Origin: Streptomyces sp. NBC_00377
Lineage (GTDB): Bacteria > Actinomycetota > Actinomycetes > Streptomycetales > Streptomycetaceae
Direction of reading: 5' to 3'
Assembly: GCF_036075115.1 (NCBI RefSeq)
Contig: NZ_CP107958.1
Location: 8,556,001 to 8,620,000, forward strand
DNA length: 64,000 nucleotides
The notes beneath the pieces were generated by a model. The model saw nothing but the letters and a program-made list of their open reading frames with translations. It was not told where the DNA came from and did not search any database. Below, piece by piece: positions 19,586 to 28,663 of this stretch. Position 1 is the stretch's first letter. Each line of letters begins with the position of its first letter. A program made the position numbers and the translations under genes.

Positions 19586-20581
19586 ATGACGACGGACAGC
19601 CGGGCGACCCCCTTCGACGACCCGGCGGCCGAGAAGGCCGCGGGGGCAGCCGGAGTCGAGGTGAGACCGGTCGCCGGACACATCGGCGCCGAGATCGGCG
19701 GCGTCGATCTGGCCGCCGGACTCGACGACGCCCAGGTGGCCGTGGTCCGCGCGGCGGTGCTGCGCTGGAAGGTGGTGTTCTTCCGCGGACAACGCCTCGA
19801 CCACGCGGGGCAGGTGGCGTTCGCGCGCCGGTTCGGTGAACCCGTCGTCCTGCGCAGGCGGGGGAGCGCCTCGCCGGCGGACTTCCCCGAGATCGAGACG
19901 ACCGCCGACCGTCTGGAACTGGGCGGGAAGTTCGGCATGGAGCACGAGGAGTGGCTCAGGCGCCGCCGTCACACCCTCCTGCGCGGCTGGCACTGTGACC
20001 ACGGCGCCCGCATCGACCCGCCGGCCGCGACGATCCTGCGCGCCGAGACCGTACCGCCCTACGGCGGCGACACGACATGGTCCAACCTGGCGGCGGCCCA
20101 CGCCGGGCTCTCCGCGCCCCTGCGGGAGTTCCTGGCCGGGCTGCGCGCCGAGCACCGGCTCGGCGTCGGCTACCAGCCCCGCCCGGGCGACGACGCGTAC
20201 GTCCGCCACCTCCTCGACCACCAGGTCGCCTCGGTGCACCCCCTGGTACGCGTCCATCCCGAGACGGGGGAGCGCGTGCTGTATGTCAACGGCTATTACC
20301 TCGAGCAGATCACCGGTCTCTCCCGTGCGGAGAGCCGGGCGATCCTGGAGATGCTGCTGGAGGAGGCGACCCGCCCCGAGTACACGGTCCGCTTCCGCTG
20401 GGAACCGGGCAGCGTGGCCTTCTGGGACAACCGGGCCACCATGCACCTCGCCCCGAGCGACAGCGCACACCTGGGCTTCCCGCGCACCATGCACCGGGTG
20501 ATGCTCGCCGGCGAGGTCCCCGTCGGGGTGGACGGCAGGCCGTCCGAGGCGGTGACGGGAACCGGGCCGGGCCGCTGGTGA
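19586..20581 (+). CDS. TauD/TfdA-like Fe(II)/2-oxoglutarate dioxygenase
   Basis: A 331-residue member of the taurine dioxygenase family. The iron ligands are His and Asp in WHCDHG and the distal His in RTMHRVM, where the following Arg binds 2-oxoglutarate. The N-terminal segment PVAGHIGAEIGGVDL is typical. ATG at 19586 has GGAG five bases upstream; GTG at 19565 is also preceded by GAGGA and is the alternative. The next gene, convergent and six bases away, is an LLM flavin monooxygenase. The dioxygenase and monooxygenase could act on related sulfonate or carboxylate substrates, but they are not in one operon. Confidence 0.9.
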   Translation: MTTDSRATPFDDPAAEKAAGAAGVEVRPVAGHIGAEIGGVDLAAGLDDAQVAVVRAAVLRWKVVFFRGQRLDHAGQVAFARRFGEPVVLRRRGSASPADFPEIETTADRLELGGKFGMEHEEWLRRRRHTLLRGWHCDHGARIDPPAATILRAETVPPYGGDTTWSNLAAAHAGLSAPLREFLAGLRAEHRLGVGYQPRPGDDAYVRHLLDHQVASVHPLVRVHPETGERVLYVNGYYLEQITGLSRAESRAILEMLLEEATRPEYTVRFRWEPGSVAFWDNRATMHLAPSDSAHLGFPRTMHRVMLAGEVPVGVDGRPSEAVTGTGPGRW

Positions 20582-20587
20582 GGCTGC

Positions 20588-21634
20588 TCAGACTCCGGAG
20601 CCGGGCCGCCATCCGAGCGCCGGACCGAGCTTCGTCGCCATGTCGGTCAGGATCTGCACGTAGTCCTCGTGCCGGAAGGTGAACGGCAGGGCGAAGGCGA
20701 CCTCGTCGATCTCGCGGAACGCCGCGTGGGCGTGCAGGCGTTCGGCGATCTCGTCCGAGGTGCCGACCAGGTCCGGGGCGAAGAGCAGTCGCGCCGGACC
20801 CTGCGGCGACGTCGTGCGGGGGAGCCGCGCGGCGGCGAACTCCTCGTACCTCGCGCGCTGTTCGGAAGAGGCGGAGTCGGTGGGGATCACCACGAGACCC
20901 TGGGAGACGCGGGCCGCGTCGCCGTCGGGGTGGGCGGCCCGGAAGGCGCGGACGTGGGAGAGCTGGATCTCGGCGAAGTCCGCCTCGCCGTCGGGGCCCT
21001 CGGCCTTGACGACGCTGCTGGTGAGGAAGTTCATGGCGTGTTCGCCGGCCCACCGGGCCGAACCCTGGCTGCCGCCGCCGTACCACAGGCGGCGGCCCAG
21101 TCCGGGGGAGTGCGGCTGCACACGGTCCGAGAACACCTCGAACCCCTCGACGCCGCTGAAATCGGTCGCCGGCTTGCCGCGCACCAGGTCCAGCAGCCGC
21201 CGCACCCGCTCGTAACCGAAGTCCTCCGCGTCGAAGGTGTCGGGGTACAGGGCTTCCTTGACCTGCTCGTAGTGCATCGGCGGGCCGACGCTCACGCCCG
21301 GGTTGAGCCGGCCCCCGGAGAGGATGTCGACGGTGGCCAGGTCCTCGGCGAGGCGCAGCGGGTTCTCCCATCCCAGCGGGACGACCGCGGTGCCGAGCTC
21401 GATGCGGCGGGTGCGCTGGGAGGCGGCCGCCAGGACGGCGACGGGCGAGGAGATGCCGTACTGAAGGTGCCGGTGGCGCACCCAGGCGCTGTCGAAGCCG
21501 AGCCGCTCCCCGAGCTCGATGATCTCCAGCGTGGTCTCGTGCCCCCGGCCCGGGTCGTCCGCGTCGAACAGCCCGATGGTGAGGAAGCCCAGCTTGCGCA
21601 GGGGGCGAGAGGCAGGCGACACGGGCTCCTCCAT
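20588..21634 (-). CDS. LLM class flavin-dependent monooxygenase
   Basis: A 348-residue luciferase-like oxidoreductase that uses reduced FMN or F420. Typical segments are HRHLQYGISSPVAVLAAASQ, RIELGTAVVPLGWENPLRLAED and SGGRLNPGVSVG. The C-terminal ATSDEIAERL-type segment appears as VGTSDEIAERLHAHA. ATG at 21634 has GGAAG upstream. Substrate specificity in this family cannot be read from sequence. It may be related to the adjacent convergent TauD-like enzyme. Confidence 0.9.
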   Translation of the reverse strand: MEEPVSPASRPLRKLGFLTIGLFDADDPGRGHETTLEIIELGERLGFDSAWVRHRHLQYGISSPVAVLAAASQRTRRIELGTAVVPLGWENPLRLAEDLATVDILSGGRLNPGVSVGPPMHYEQVKEALYPDTFDAEDFGYERVRRLLDLVRGKPATDFSGVEGFEVFSDRVQPHSPGLGRRLWYGGGSQGSARWAGEHAMNFLTSSVVKAEGPDGEADFAEIQLSHVRAFRAAHPDGDAARVSQGLVVIPTDSASSEQRARYEEFAAARLPRTTSPQGPARLLFAPDLVGTSDEIAERLHAHAAFREIDEVAFALPFTFRHEDYVQILTDMATKLGPALGWRPGSGV

Positions 21635-21690
21635 CGTTCGACGGCTTCCACGGCCGTACAGCGGTTCTTCGGTGATTGTCGCAGGCGGCC

Positions 21691-23196
21691 TCAGGCGAGC
21701 GGGATCATGACCTCGTCCTCGACCGGGGGGTTCAGCTCCTGGGCGCGGTTCCCGGTGGCGGCGAAGCAGCGCAGCCGGACCGCCTCCGGTGTGACGTCGA
21801 GACGCAGGAAGCATTTGAAGAAGGGCGGGCTGTACGTCACCGAGCCGGGTGAGAACAGCTGGGTGTAGATCTTGCGCACCGGCAGCCGGAACCGTTTGCG
21901 GTGTTCCGGACGGCTCCCGGTGCCCAGGAGACCGGCCAGCAGGCGGATCCGCCGCGTCACCCTGACCTCCGGGCCCGGTGTGCGGGTGGGCGGGATGCCC
22001 AGCCGTTCGGCGACGACCGCCTGGGCCTCGGTCTCGGTGAGGGCGAAGAACCGGCGCAGCCGCAGCCGCCGTCCGTAGAGCCGGCTGTAGAAGGCGAGGG
22101 AGTCGCCGCGCAGCGGATAGCAGCGGAAGTCCGCTTCGGTGACGCCGGCCACGGACACCCGCGGGATGGTGTGCGTGGCGTGCATGAAGGCGCCCCCGCC
22201 CCCCGAGACCACGTACTGGAGGGTCCGCCCGTCCGCCAGCCGCACCGGGTAGCGCTGGTAGTTGTGGATGTCGCCGCCGATCGCGGCCACGTAGTGGTGC
22301 TCGGGCGCGCTGACGATGTCGTCGACGGTGCCGCCCCCTTCGACGGGGCACGGGTGGTGCTCGCCGTCGACGTAGAGCGGGGAGCCGGTGACGAGGATCT
22401 TCGGGCGCGGTCCCCGGGACACCTCACGCAGCCAGGCGCCCTGTTCGGCGTCGATCGTGCCCAGCAGTCCGGTGTCGATGCCGATGATCCGTACCGGGCC
22501 GGCGTCGATCGCCCAGTACGGCCCGGGCTGCGCGGCCTGTTGGCCTGCCGCGGACCTCAACGCGCGGGCCTCGGCGAGACGTTGACCGTCGCCGGCCCGT
22601 GGCCGGTGCCACAGCAGGGAACGCAGCCGGGCGCGGCTGAGCGGACGCGGTGCGGGCTCGGCGGGCAGGGGCGGGGCGTCGCCGCAGAAGACCCGCATGA
22701 ACGCGCCCAGGTCCTCGTACCAGTCGTGGTTGCCCGGTATCGCGTATATGGGGGCCGGGTAGTCCCGGTAGGGCCGGAAGAACTTGGTGCCGTAGTCGTC
22801 GGCACTGCCGACCGGGTAGATGACGTCACTGGCGACGACGGCGAAGGAGCTTCCCTGACTCACCCTCAGGAAGCCGGGCACGACGGCGTACTGGGGATCG
22901 TCGCCCTCGCCCGTGTCGCCGATGACCATGAAGGAGAAGCTGTCCGGGTCGGTACGCCGGATCACCTTGTCGGCGGGTGCGCCGGCCGCCGCCCGCTGAG
23001 CCACCAGGCGGGCGCGGGTACGGCCCGTCGGATCCCCGAACCAGGATGCCAGGACGCCGTTGCGAGCGGCCCACAGCATCCTGGGATCCAGCCATGAGAT
23101 CTTCTCGGTCCTGTCCGGCATGAGCTGCCGGTACGCGCCTCGGTCGGCGCCCGTCCAGCCGGCGCCTGCGGCGGTATCGCGTGAGGAGTCAGACAC
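21691..23196 (-). CDS. metallophosphoesterase
   Basis: A 501-residue calcineurin-like phosphoesterase. The metal-binding motifs run in order: VIGDTGEGD near residue 95, IPGNHDWYED near residue 160, and GGDIHNYQRY near residue 295. The protein lacks a signal peptide and membrane helices, so it is probably cytoplasmic. The C-terminal 150 residues form an extra beta-rich region without a clear family. GTG at 23196 is chosen as the start of the conserved frame; the ribosome site is weak. Substrate unknown. It lies 56 bases upstream of the LLM gene on the same strand and may share its transcript. Confidence 0.85.
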   Translation of the reverse strand: MSDSSRDTAAGAGWTGADRGAYRQLMPDRTEKISWLDPRMLWAARNGVLASWFGDPTGRTRARLVAQRAAAGAPADKVIRRTDPDSFSFMVIGDTGEGDDPQYAVVPGFLRVSQGSSFAVVASDVIYPVGSADDYGTKFFRPYRDYPAPIYAIPGNHDWYEDLGAFMRVFCGDAPPLPAEPAPRPLSRARLRSLLWHRPRAGDGQRLAEARALRSAAGQQAAQPGPYWAIDAGPVRIIGIDTGLLGTIDAEQGAWLREVSRGPRPKILVTGSPLYVDGEHHPCPVEGGGTVDDIVSAPEHHYVAAIGGDIHNYQRYPVRLADGRTLQYVVSGGGGAFMHATHTIPRVSVAGVTEADFRCYPLRGDSLAFYSRLYGRRLRLRRFFALTETEAQAVVAERLGIPPTRTPGPEVRVTRRIRLLAGLLGTGSRPEHRKRFRLPVRKIYTQLFSPGSVTYSPPFFKCFLRLDVTPEAVRLRCFAATGNRAQELNPPVEDEVMIPLA

Positions 23197-23541
23197 CGGT
23201 GCACCGTAGCAAGATCCACAGCGCGGCAGGAGGGCCCCGGCCGCCTTCCGCGGTGACCCGATGACGCGCATCGTCCGGAGGCCGCGACGGATGGCCGCCG
23301 CCCCGGCGCCGGCCGGCCCGGCTCCACCCCCCGTCGCCGTCGTGCGGGAGGTCAGTCACCGGGTCCCGCGCCGGACCCGGTGGAGCAGGCGCACCACCCG
23401 GTCGCCGTTGATCACCGCGCGCGGGTCCTCCGGCAGGTGTACGGCGCCCGAGGAGGGAACATGGCGAGGCCGGGCGGACGGGACGGCAGTGCCTCCCCGG
23501 CGGGCGCCGTGACGCGCCTGCCGTGCCGGGGGCCGGTGCGG
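23197..23541. other. 345-base region without a supported gene
   Basis: No complete gene. On the minus strand a short frame ending near 23352 reads like the tail of a protein (AVINGDRVVRLLHRVRRGTR then stop) and may be a remnant, but it has no start or motif. Confidence 0.35.
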
Positions 23542-24390
23542 TCACGGCTGGGCGGAGTCCTTGCCCCAGACGAAGACCTCGGTGCCGGGCAGCCGGTCGG
23601 AGAACCGGCCCGACCCGGAGGAGTCCCGCAGCAGCCGGCGCAGATCGGCCTCGAACGCGTCGCGTCGCGGCCCGAAGAGGTGCGGGGCGGAGAACGACAT
23701 CGAGAACACCTCGGCGACGACGTCGTCGGCACAGCGTTCGAGCGGTTGCCCGCCGGGAACGACATGGCGCTGGGGGCCGCGGAACCCGGCCCGGGCGAGT
23801 ATCGCGGCCTCGTCGCCGGGTGTCCCCTGCGGGAGCACGCCGCGGCCCGCTCGTCGGACGGGCCCGAGGTAGTGCCGGATCAGCTCTCCGACGGCCGGGC
23901 CGGGCACCGCGGGATGCGGAAGCCCGTCCACGTTCCGGGGACCGGTCTTCAGGTCCGAGATGTGCACCAGCGCCCCGCCGGGCAGAAGCATGGCCCGGAC
24001 GGTCGCCGCCACCCGCTCGCGATCCATCCAGTGGAAGGACTGGCCGAAGGTCGCGACGCCGAACCTGCCCAGCCCCGCGGGCAGTTCCTCGGCCCGGGCC
24101 CGCACCCAGCGGGCCTTTCCCGCCGCCCCTCTTCTTCGGGCCTCACGCCCGGCTTCGGCGATCATGCCCCGGTCGGGGTCGACTCCGACGACCTCCTCGA
24201 ACAGGTGGGCCAGATCCAGGGCGAGGATGCCCGGTCCGCATCCCACGTCGAGGAGGCGCCCCCGCCCGTCGGGGCGCAGAACCCCGGCGAGCAGATCCGC
24301 CAGCCCGGGGGCGTAGGGAAGTCTCCCGCGCCGGTAGTAGGCGGCCGAACCCTCGAACAGCGTGTCGTCCCACTCCCAGCCGGCCACCAT
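23542..24390 (-). CDS. class I SAM-dependent methyltransferase
   Basis: A 282-residue methyltransferase. The SAM-binding motif I is LLDVGCGPGILALDLA, followed by the acidic loop VVGVDPDRGMIAEA. A later segment, FGVATFGQSFHWMDRERVAATV, matches the UbiE/Methyltransf_11 class and its SFHWMD signature. ATG at 24390 follows AAGGGGGTGGG. The target could be a small molecule; nothing nearby identifies it. Confidence 0.9.
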   Translation of the reverse strand: MVAGWEWDDTLFEGSAAYYRRGRLPYAPGLADLLAGVLRPDGRGRLLDVGCGPGILALDLAHLFEEVVGVDPDRGMIAEAGREARRRGAAGKARWVRARAEELPAGLGRFGVATFGQSFHWMDRERVAATVRAMLLPGGALVHISDLKTGPRNVDGLPHPAVPGPAVGELIRHYLGPVRRAGRGVLPQGTPGDEAAILARAGFRGPQRHVVPGGQPLERCADDVVAEVFSMSFSAPHLFGPRRDAFEADLRRLLRDSSGSGRFSDRLPGTEVFVWGKDSAQP

Positions 24391-24803
24391 GTCCGCCCAC
24401 CCCCTTCGCGGCGAAGAACCCCGGCCCGCCCGGCTGCCGATGATCCCACGGTCCGGTGAACGACCGGATCCCGCCGCTCGCGGGCCCGGCCGCCGGTCCC
24501 GGACCGCGGGTCGCCCCGGTCCCGCCGCCGCCCGGACGGACAGCGGACGCACAGTTCACGCACAGCAGGGCCGTGGGCCGGAGCGTCGGCCCCTCCCGTC
24601 ACCGAGGGATAACCCTCGAAGCGCTCGACTTTGGCTGACATGCCACTGTCAAGCCTGTCATTCTCCCACCCAACTACCGCGTACCAGCGGCACGTTGCGT
24701 CCCATGCTCACGGTCCCGCACCACTCAGCTCGTCCCGGACAGCACACCCGTCTGCCCGGTCTGTCACCGGCCGTACCCCGCGGCCGCCGCAGTAGGAGAA
24801 CGA
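24391..24803 (+). other. 413-base upstream region of the first M4 protease gene
   Basis: No gene. It carries the inverted repeat at 24633-24655 and, at the right end, the ribosome site AGGAG before the GTG at 24804. The divergent methyltransferase promoter must also lie here. Confidence 0.5.
24633..24655 (+). promoter_or_regulatory. inverted repeat upstream of the M4 protease gene
   Basis: TGACA (24636-24640) and TGTCA (24647-24651) are perfect arms around TGCCAC; the similarity extends outward to GGC and AGCC. It lies about 150 bases before the start codon and is probably a regulator site. Confidence 0.45.
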
Positions 24804-27209
24804 GTGAGACCCAACCCCCGCAAGCGGACCACGGTCGGAGCGGCCCTGCTCTCCACCGCCGCCCTCCTGGCCCTCGGCGTCCAGACGGTCCCTGCGACCG
24901 CGCTGCCCGCAGCCCCCCACCCCGGCCCCCTGCGCACCGGCGGCCTGCCCGCCGACCTCACACCCGCCCAGCGCACGACCCTGATCGCAAGCGCCGAGGC
25001 GAAGACGGCGGACACGGCCGAGTCCCTGGGCCTCGGCGCCCAGGAGAAGCTGGTCGTCAAGGACGTCGTGAAGGACAACGACGGTACGGTGCACACCCGT
25101 TACGAGCGCACCTACGCCGGTCTGCCCGTCCTCGGCGGCGACCTCGTCGTGCACACGCCCCCCGCCTCCCTGGCGGCCGGCACGGTGAGCACGACCTTCA
25201 ACAACAACCGGCGCACCATCGCGGTCAGGTCCACGACCGCCACCTACAGCAAGGCGGCCGCCGAGACCAAGGCCCTGACGGCCGCCAGGGCGCTCGACGC
25301 GAAGGCCCCCGCCGCCGGGAAGGCGCGCAAGGTCATCTGGGCCGGCGAGGGCACACCCAAGCTCGCCTGGGAGACCGTGGTGAGCGGTCTCCAGGACGAC
25401 GGCACGCCGAGCAAGCTGCACGTCATCACCGATGCCGCCACCGGCGCGAAGCTCTCGCAGTTCGAGGGCGTCGAGACCGGCACCGGCAACAGCCAGTACA
25501 GCGGGACCGTCTCGATCGGCACCACGCTGTCCGGTTCGACGTACCAGCTCAACGACACCACGCGCGGCACGCACAAGACGTACAGCCTCAACAACGGCAC
25601 GTCCGGCACCGGAACGCTGATGACGGACGCCGACGACACATGGGGCACCGGGTCCGGCTCCAACACGCAGACCGCAGGCGTGGACGCCCACTACGGCGCA
25701 CAGGTGACGTGGGACTTCTACAAGAACACCTTCGGCCGCAGCGGCATCAAGAACGACGGCGTCGCCGCCTACTCCCGCGTCCACTACAGCACGGCGTACG
25801 TCAACGCCTTCTGGGACGACGACTGCTTCTGCATGACCTACGGCGACGGCACCAGCAGCACCCACGCGCTCACCTCGCTCGACGTGGCCGGCCACGAGAT
25901 GTCCCACGGCGTCACCTCCAACACCGCGGGCCTCGACTACACGGGTGAGTCGGGCGGCCTGAACGAGGCCACCTCCGACATCTTCGGCACAGGCGTGGAG
26001 TTCTACGCCAACAACTCCTCCGACGTGGGCGACTACCTCATCGGCGAGAAGATCGACATCAACGGCGACGGCACGCCGCTGCGTTACATGGACAAGCCCT
26101 CCAAGGACGGCGGCTCCGCCGACAGCTGGTACTCCGGCGTCGGCAACCTCGACGTCCACTACTCCTCGGGCCCGGCGAACCACATGTTCTACCTGCTCTC
26201 CGAGGGCAGCGGCAGCAAGACCATCAACGGCGTCACCTACAACAGCCCGACCTCCGACGGGGTCGCCGTCGCGGGCATCGGCCGGGCCGCGGCACTCCAG
26301 ATCTGGTACAAGGCGCTGACGACGTACATGACGTCCAGCACCACCTACGCCCAGGCACGCACCGCCGCGCTCAACGCCGCCTCGGCGCTCTACGGCAGCA
26401 GCTCCGCCCAGTACGCCGGGGTGGGCAACGCCTTCGCCGGCATCAACGTCGGCAGCCACATCACGGTCCCGTCGACCGGCGTCACGGTGACCAACCCGGG
26501 CAGCCAGTCCGCCACGGTGGGCACCGCGGTGAGCCTCCAGGTCGCCGCGAGCAGCACCAACAGCGGCTCCCTGACCTACGCCGCGACCGGACTGCCCGCA
26601 GGCCTGTCGATCAGCAGCTCGACCGGTCTGATCTCGGGTACGCCGACCGCGGCCGGCTCCTCCAGCACCACCGTCACGGTGACCGACAGCACCGGTGCGA
26701 CCGGCACCGCGGCCTTCACCTGGACCGTCAGCTCCTCCGGCGGCGGCGGCACCTGCACCTCCACGCAGCTGCTCGGCAACGCGGGCTTCGAGTCGGGCAG
26801 CACGACCTGGACGGCGTCGAGCGGTGTCATCACCAACTCCAGCAGCCAGGCGGCCCGCACCGGCTCCTACAAGGCCTGGCTCGACGGCTACGGATCGACC
26901 CACACCGACACGCTGACGCAGTCGGTGACGATCCCGAGCGGCTGCACGAAGACCACGTTCACCTTCTACCTGCACGTCGACACGGCGGAGACCTCCACCA
27001 GCACGCAGTACGACAAGCTGACGGTCACCGCCGGGTCCACCACCCTGGCCACCTACTCCAACCTCAACGCGGCGACCGGCTACGTCCAGAAGTCCTTCAG
27101 CCTCGGGTCCTTCGCGGGCTCCACCGTGGCCCTGAAGTTCTCCGGCGTCGAGGACTCCTCGCTCCAGACCAGCTTCGTCCTCGACGACACCGCCGTGACG
27201 ACCGGCTGA
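24804..27209 (+). CDS. secreted M4 metallopeptidase with putative Ig and C-terminal binding domains
   Basis: An 801-residue secreted zinc protease (thermolysin family). A signal peptide (RKRTTVGAALLSTAALLAL core) is followed by an FTP/PepSY propeptide (about 45-210) and the M4 domain. Zinc is bound by HEMSH in VAGHEMSHGV and the downstream Glu in GGLNEATSD. A putative Ig domain (about 560-650, GLPAGLSISSSTGLISGTP) leads to a C-terminal jelly-roll-like domain starting CTSTQLLGNAGFESG, likely for substrate or cell-wall binding. GTG at 24804 has AGGAG upstream. It is monocistronic, with its own inverted repeat upstream and a strong terminator downstream. A paralogue lies at 52147. Confidence 0.95.
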   Translation: MRPNPRKRTTVGAALLSTAALLALGVQTVPATALPAAPHPGPLRTGGLPADLTPAQRTTLIASAEAKTADTAESLGLGAQEKLVVKDVVKDNDGTVHTRYERTYAGLPVLGGDLVVHTPPASLAAGTVSTTFNNNRRTIAVRSTTATYSKAAAETKALTAARALDAKAPAAGKARKVIWAGEGTPKLAWETVVSGLQDDGTPSKLHVITDAATGAKLSQFEGVETGTGNSQYSGTVSIGTTLSGSTYQLNDTTRGTHKTYSLNNGTSGTGTLMTDADDTWGTGSGSNTQTAGVDAHYGAQVTWDFYKNTFGRSGIKNDGVAAYSRVHYSTAYVNAFWDDDCFCMTYGDGTSSTHALTSLDVAGHEMSHGVTSNTAGLDYTGESGGLNEATSDIFGTGVEFYANNSSDVGDYLIGEKIDINGDGTPLRYMDKPSKDGGSADSWYSGVGNLDVHYSSGPANHMFYLLSEGSGSKTINGVTYNSPTSDGVAVAGIGRAAALQIWYKALTTYMTSSTTYAQARTAALNAASALYGSSSAQYAGVGNAFAGINVGSHITVPSTGVTVTNPGSQSATVGTAVSLQVAASSTNSGSLTYAATGLPAGLSISSSTGLISGTPTAAGSSSTTVTVTDSTGATGTAAFTWTVSSSGGGGTCTSTQLLGNAGFESGSTTWTASSGVITNSSSQAARTGSYKAWLDGYGSTHTDTLTQSVTIPSGCTKTTFTFYLHVDTAETSTSTQYDKLTVTAGSTTLATYSNLNAATGYVQKSFSLGSFAGSTVALKFSGVEDSSLQTSFVLDDTAVTTG

Positions 27210-27237
27210 TCCCCGCCACCCGTCCGGCCCCGACCGG

Positions 27238-27286
27238 ACGACGACGTCCCGCACGCGGGCTCCCTCCGCGTGCGGGACGTCGTCGT
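27238..27286. terminator. strong bidirectional terminator
   Basis: A perfect 21-bp inverted repeat (27238-27258 with 27266-27286) encloses a 7-base loop. It sits between the convergent stops of the M4 protease (27209) and GH64 glucanase (27293) genes and should terminate both. Confidence 0.9.
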
Positions 27287-27292
27287 GTCCGC

Positions 27293-28507
27293 TCAGTTCA
27301 GCGGGTCGAGCGTCAGGTAGGCCTGGCGCGGCGAGCCGTCGTGGACGAGGGACTCCTGCTGTCCGACGTCGTCGAAGGCGAACGCGTACGCCTTCCCGTC
27401 CGCCATCTGGGCGTGGATCTTGCGGGCGTAGTGGTTGGTCACGGCGTCCCGGTAGAAGTCCGCCGGCGTCGTGTCGGGCTGGTCGGGGTTGACCAGCAGC
27501 GTGGAGCGGTTGAAGCCCGCGCACAGGGTGCGGGAGATCGGTCCGCGTACCGCGTCGTTCGGCGCGTCGAGCAGCCGGTGGCAGCCGAAGATGCTGGCCG
27601 CGTCCGGCTTCTGGAAGCTGGTCACGACCGCTCCGGAGGCGTTGGTGAAGTTCATGACCCCGCCCGAGACCCGGCCGTAGTACTTCGTGCCCGGCCGGTC
27701 GGCGAAGGGGGTGACGGTCAGCGTGGCCGTCGCGTACTTCTGCCAGACGCGGTCGACGTAGTCGCCCATGACGTCGGCCGGGAGCGCGCCCGTCTCCACC
27801 CCGTACAGCGGGGAGAGGGCACGCAGGACGGTGCCGTCGGAACGGGTCTGGATGAGGTTCGCCCAGCCGCCGGGCTGTCCGCGCAGCGCGTTGAAGAAGC
27901 CGTTGTAGCCGCCCGCTCTGAGATGTCCGGTGCTGACGGTGCTCCCGTCGGCGCGCTGCACGCCGACCGCGTACGGCGCGGAGAACATGTCGACCTGGGT
28001 GCTGTTCAGCCACAGCCCGGAGTCGTTCAGCGTGTACTCCGACCAGTTGAACAGGATGTTCCGGTTGGGGTCGCTCGGGTTCTGCACGGCCGGCTGCACC
28101 AGCCCGCCGGTGGTCAGCCGGAAGTCGAGCTTTCGTCCGTAGGAGAAGTAGATCCGGCCCGAGAACTTGGGGATCCGGATGGTGGCGGACTGTCCGGCGG
28201 CCGGGCCCGCGATGGAGGCGTCGGGCGCCGGGGTGGGCGGGTTGCCGCCACCGGGCCAGGCGTGGAAGGCGCCGGTCGCGTCCGCCCAGCCCTGCCGGCC
28301 CGTCGACAGCTGGGTGCCGAGGTCGTAGACGTAGAGAGCTTCGCCTCGCCCCGAGTTGTTGGTGATCTTCAGTGGAACGGTGTCGGGGACGGCGGCCTCG
28401 GCCGGTGGGCCGAGGGAGAGCAGTCCGCCGACGAGGGCGACGGCTCCGGCGAGTCCGAGTCCGAGTGCGCGTCCGCGCGCCAGTGCGACCTTGGTCCTCC
28501 TGAGCAC
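27293..28507 (-). CDS. secreted GH64 beta-1,3-glucanase
   Basis: A 404-residue exported glucanase of glycoside hydrolase family 64 (laminaripentaose-producing type), which attacks fungal and plant beta-1,3-glucan. A signal peptide ends near PPAEAAVP. Family segments include VPLKITNNSGRGEALYVYD, FNWSEYTLNDSGLWLNSTQVDMFS and AGFNRSTLL. There is no separate carbohydrate-binding domain, so this is the catalytic module alone. GTG at 28507 follows GGAGGTGGAGA. The promoter region carries a perfect 18-bp palindrome, so the gene is probably repressed by a LacI-type regulator. Monocistronic. Confidence 0.92.
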   Translation of the reverse strand: MLRRTKVALARGRALGLGLAGAVALVGGLLSLGPPAEAAVPDTVPLKITNNSGRGEALYVYDLGTQLSTGRQGWADATGAFHAWPGGGNPPTPAPDASIAGPAAGQSATIRIPKFSGRIYFSYGRKLDFRLTTGGLVQPAVQNPSDPNRNILFNWSEYTLNDSGLWLNSTQVDMFSAPYAVGVQRADGSTVSTGHLRAGGYNGFFNALRGQPGGWANLIQTRSDGTVLRALSPLYGVETGALPADVMGDYVDRVWQKYATATLTVTPFADRPGTKYYGRVSGGVMNFTNASGAVVTSFQKPDAASIFGCHRLLDAPNDAVRGPISRTLCAGFNRSTLLVNPDQPDTTPADFYRDAVTNHYARKIHAQMADGKAYAFAFDDVGQQESLVHDGSPRQAYLTLDPLN

Positions 28508-28552
28508 TCTCCACCTCCGTGCGGGTAGGCCTGTGGGGTTGGTCCGTACCAT

Positions 28553-28570
28553 GTTGAGAGCGCTCTCAAC
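28553..28570 (-). promoter_or_regulatory. LacI-type operator of the GH64 gene
   Basis: GTTGAGAGCGCTCTCAAC is a perfect 18-bp palindrome centred on GAGCGCTC, the core also found in the actinobacterial CelR/CebR operator (TGGGAGCGCTCCCA). On the minus strand a perfect TTGACA -35 box lies at 28596-28591, so the palindrome covers the expected -10 and start region. Binding would block transcription. Confidence 0.8.
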
Positions 28571-28663
28571 GTCGCACCGGGGTGTGCTCATGTCAACAAG
28601 TTGAACGAAAAAGGGGCGCCCGTGGCACCCGCGGTGCCACGGGCGCCCTCAGGCGTCCCCGGC

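Noticed and set aside
24708-28514. 1268-residue minus-strand frame
   Set aside because: It spans antisense of the M4 protease and an alternative frame of the GH64 gene, and crosses the strong terminator.
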